Positions 63,746 to 64,000 of a stretch of 64,000 nt of DNA are shown piece after piece (position 1 is the stretch's first letter; each line of letters opens with the position of its first letter). The DNA lies in contig NZ_PVTK01000001.1 of NCBI RefSeq assembly GCF_003002925.1, positions 958,791-1,022,790 on the forward strand, read 5' to 3'. A program made the translations under genes and the position numbers. The DNA is from Vreelandella songnenensis (GTDB taxonomy: Bacteria; Pseudomonadota; Gammaproteobacteria; Pseudomonadales; Halomonadaceae). The notes beneath the pieces were generated by a model, which saw nothing but the letters and a program-made list of their open reading frames with translations, was not told where the DNA came from and made no database searches.

Positions 63746-63762
63746 TCGCCCAATAGAATTGG

Positions 63763-63830
63763 GCTCCTACAAGAGAACGCCCCTGTACGTTGTAGGAGCA
63801 GGCTTCAGCCAGCGACGCGGCGCCCCGCGC
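63763..63830. repeat. REP-like palindromic element near the rRNA operon end
   Basis: GCTCCTACAA (63763-63772) and its inverse TTGTAGGAGC (63790-63799), 17 bases apart, followed by AGGCTTCAGCCAGCG and a GC-rich palindromic stretch. The TTGTAGGAGC...GGCTTCAGCC text matches the common REP style of Pseudomonas/Halomonas genomes. Only one copy seen in this window. Confidence 0.55.
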
Positions 63831-63890
63831 CGCCGGGGTTTAATAGCTACCATCGGAAAGAGCAGAGTGCCTTTCCTGCACGCAAAAAAA

Positions 63891-63918
63891 ATCCCCCGGG
63901 GCGTAAGCCCCGGGGGAT
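63891..63918 (-). terminator. Strong intrinsic terminator of the rRNA operon
   Basis: Twelve-base perfect arms ATCCCCCGGGGC / GCCCCGGGGGAT around a four-base loop; on the minus strand eight T follow. 13 bases beyond the 5S 3' end. Confidence 0.93.
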
Positions 63919-63931
63919 TTTTCACAATAAG

Positions 63932-64000
63932 TGCCTGACGATGACCTACTCTCGCATGGGGAGACCCCACACTACCATCGGCGCTAAGCGGTTTCACTAC
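63932..64000 (-). rRNA. rrf: 5S ribosomal RNA, 3' part
   Basis: On the minus strand the text ends with the typical 5S sequence AGCGCCGATGGTAGTGTGGG, then the conserved CCCCATGCGAGAGTAGG and a 3' end ATCGTCAGGCAC. About 69 nt lie in the window; the rest, and presumably 23S and 16S, lie to the right. The operon is read leftward toward hisC. Confidence 0.95.

Noticed and set aside
63767..63997. 76-codon minus frame over the 5S end
   Set aside because: Covers REP-like DNA, the rRNA terminator and 5S rRNA; non-coding.

Overview
The window looks like a chromosomal segment of a moderately halophilic gammaproteobacterium of the Halomonadaceae (Halomonas-like). Supporting this are a stand-alone ectoine hydroxylase (EctD), a BCCT-family osmolyte transporter, a FabY-type ketoacyl synthase, TRAP transport, a polA/homoserine kinase/speA arrangement, and about 60% G+C over most of the sequence. 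Gene order and content are mostly core genome. I see no prophage, insertion sequence, CRISPR array or integrase.

Layout. 0-5 kb: a truncated UMF1-type MFS transporter, a BCCT transporter with a small membrane protein in its 3' shadow, a small membrane protein and an AEC carrier. 5-10.8 kb (minus): a probable operon of a divergent TrmB-like methyltransferase, an SMR exporter, PBP4 (dacB), dgkA and glnE. 10.9-18.7 kb (plus): fabY-coaD, a YfhL ferredoxin, dinF, an AtoE transporter, an acyl-CoA thioesterase, a four-helix protein resembling a voltage sensor without a pore, and a LysE exporter. 18.7-22.6 kb: small lipoproteins, a HIT protein, and a four-gene metal-transport operon (two related lipoproteins, DUF1007, NicO). 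22.6-28.2 kb: glycerate kinase, dps, pepD, tmcA. 28.2-35.7 kb: a TRAP transporter and a ferric-iron ABC transporter split over three transcription units. 35.8-42.3 kb: polA, homoserine kinase, speA, an FAH-family hydrolase.

42.4-48.5 kb is compositionally different. Long AT-rich spacers separate ectD, a Crp/Fnr-type regulator, a YciF-like ferritin-fold protein, a manganese catalase and two small conserved genes. At 48.0 kb, with no ORF, I find what reads as a CsrB/RsmY-type regulatory RNA: a promoter, four consecutive hairpins each with GGA in its loop, and an intrinsic terminator. A tRNA operon (Phe-Gln-Thr, minus strand) with its own promoter and terminator follows.

49-64 kb returns to housekeeping genes: yggX-mutY, an AsmA protein coupled to a PanZ-like acetyltransferase, hisBHAF, an outer-membrane barrel protein, a YjaG protein, a glutamine-amidotransferase-like protein that lost its catalytic cysteine, selU-selD, radA, an NlpE-like lipoprotein, hisC, and at the right edge the 3' end of a 5S rRNA gene with its terminator, so an rRNA operon enters from the right.

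The most interesting item is the RsmY/CsrB-like RNA. Next are the pore-less voltage-sensor protein, the Cys-to-Gly amidotransferase-like protein, the divergent TrmB paralogue, and the two-lipoprotein/DUF1007/NicO operon.
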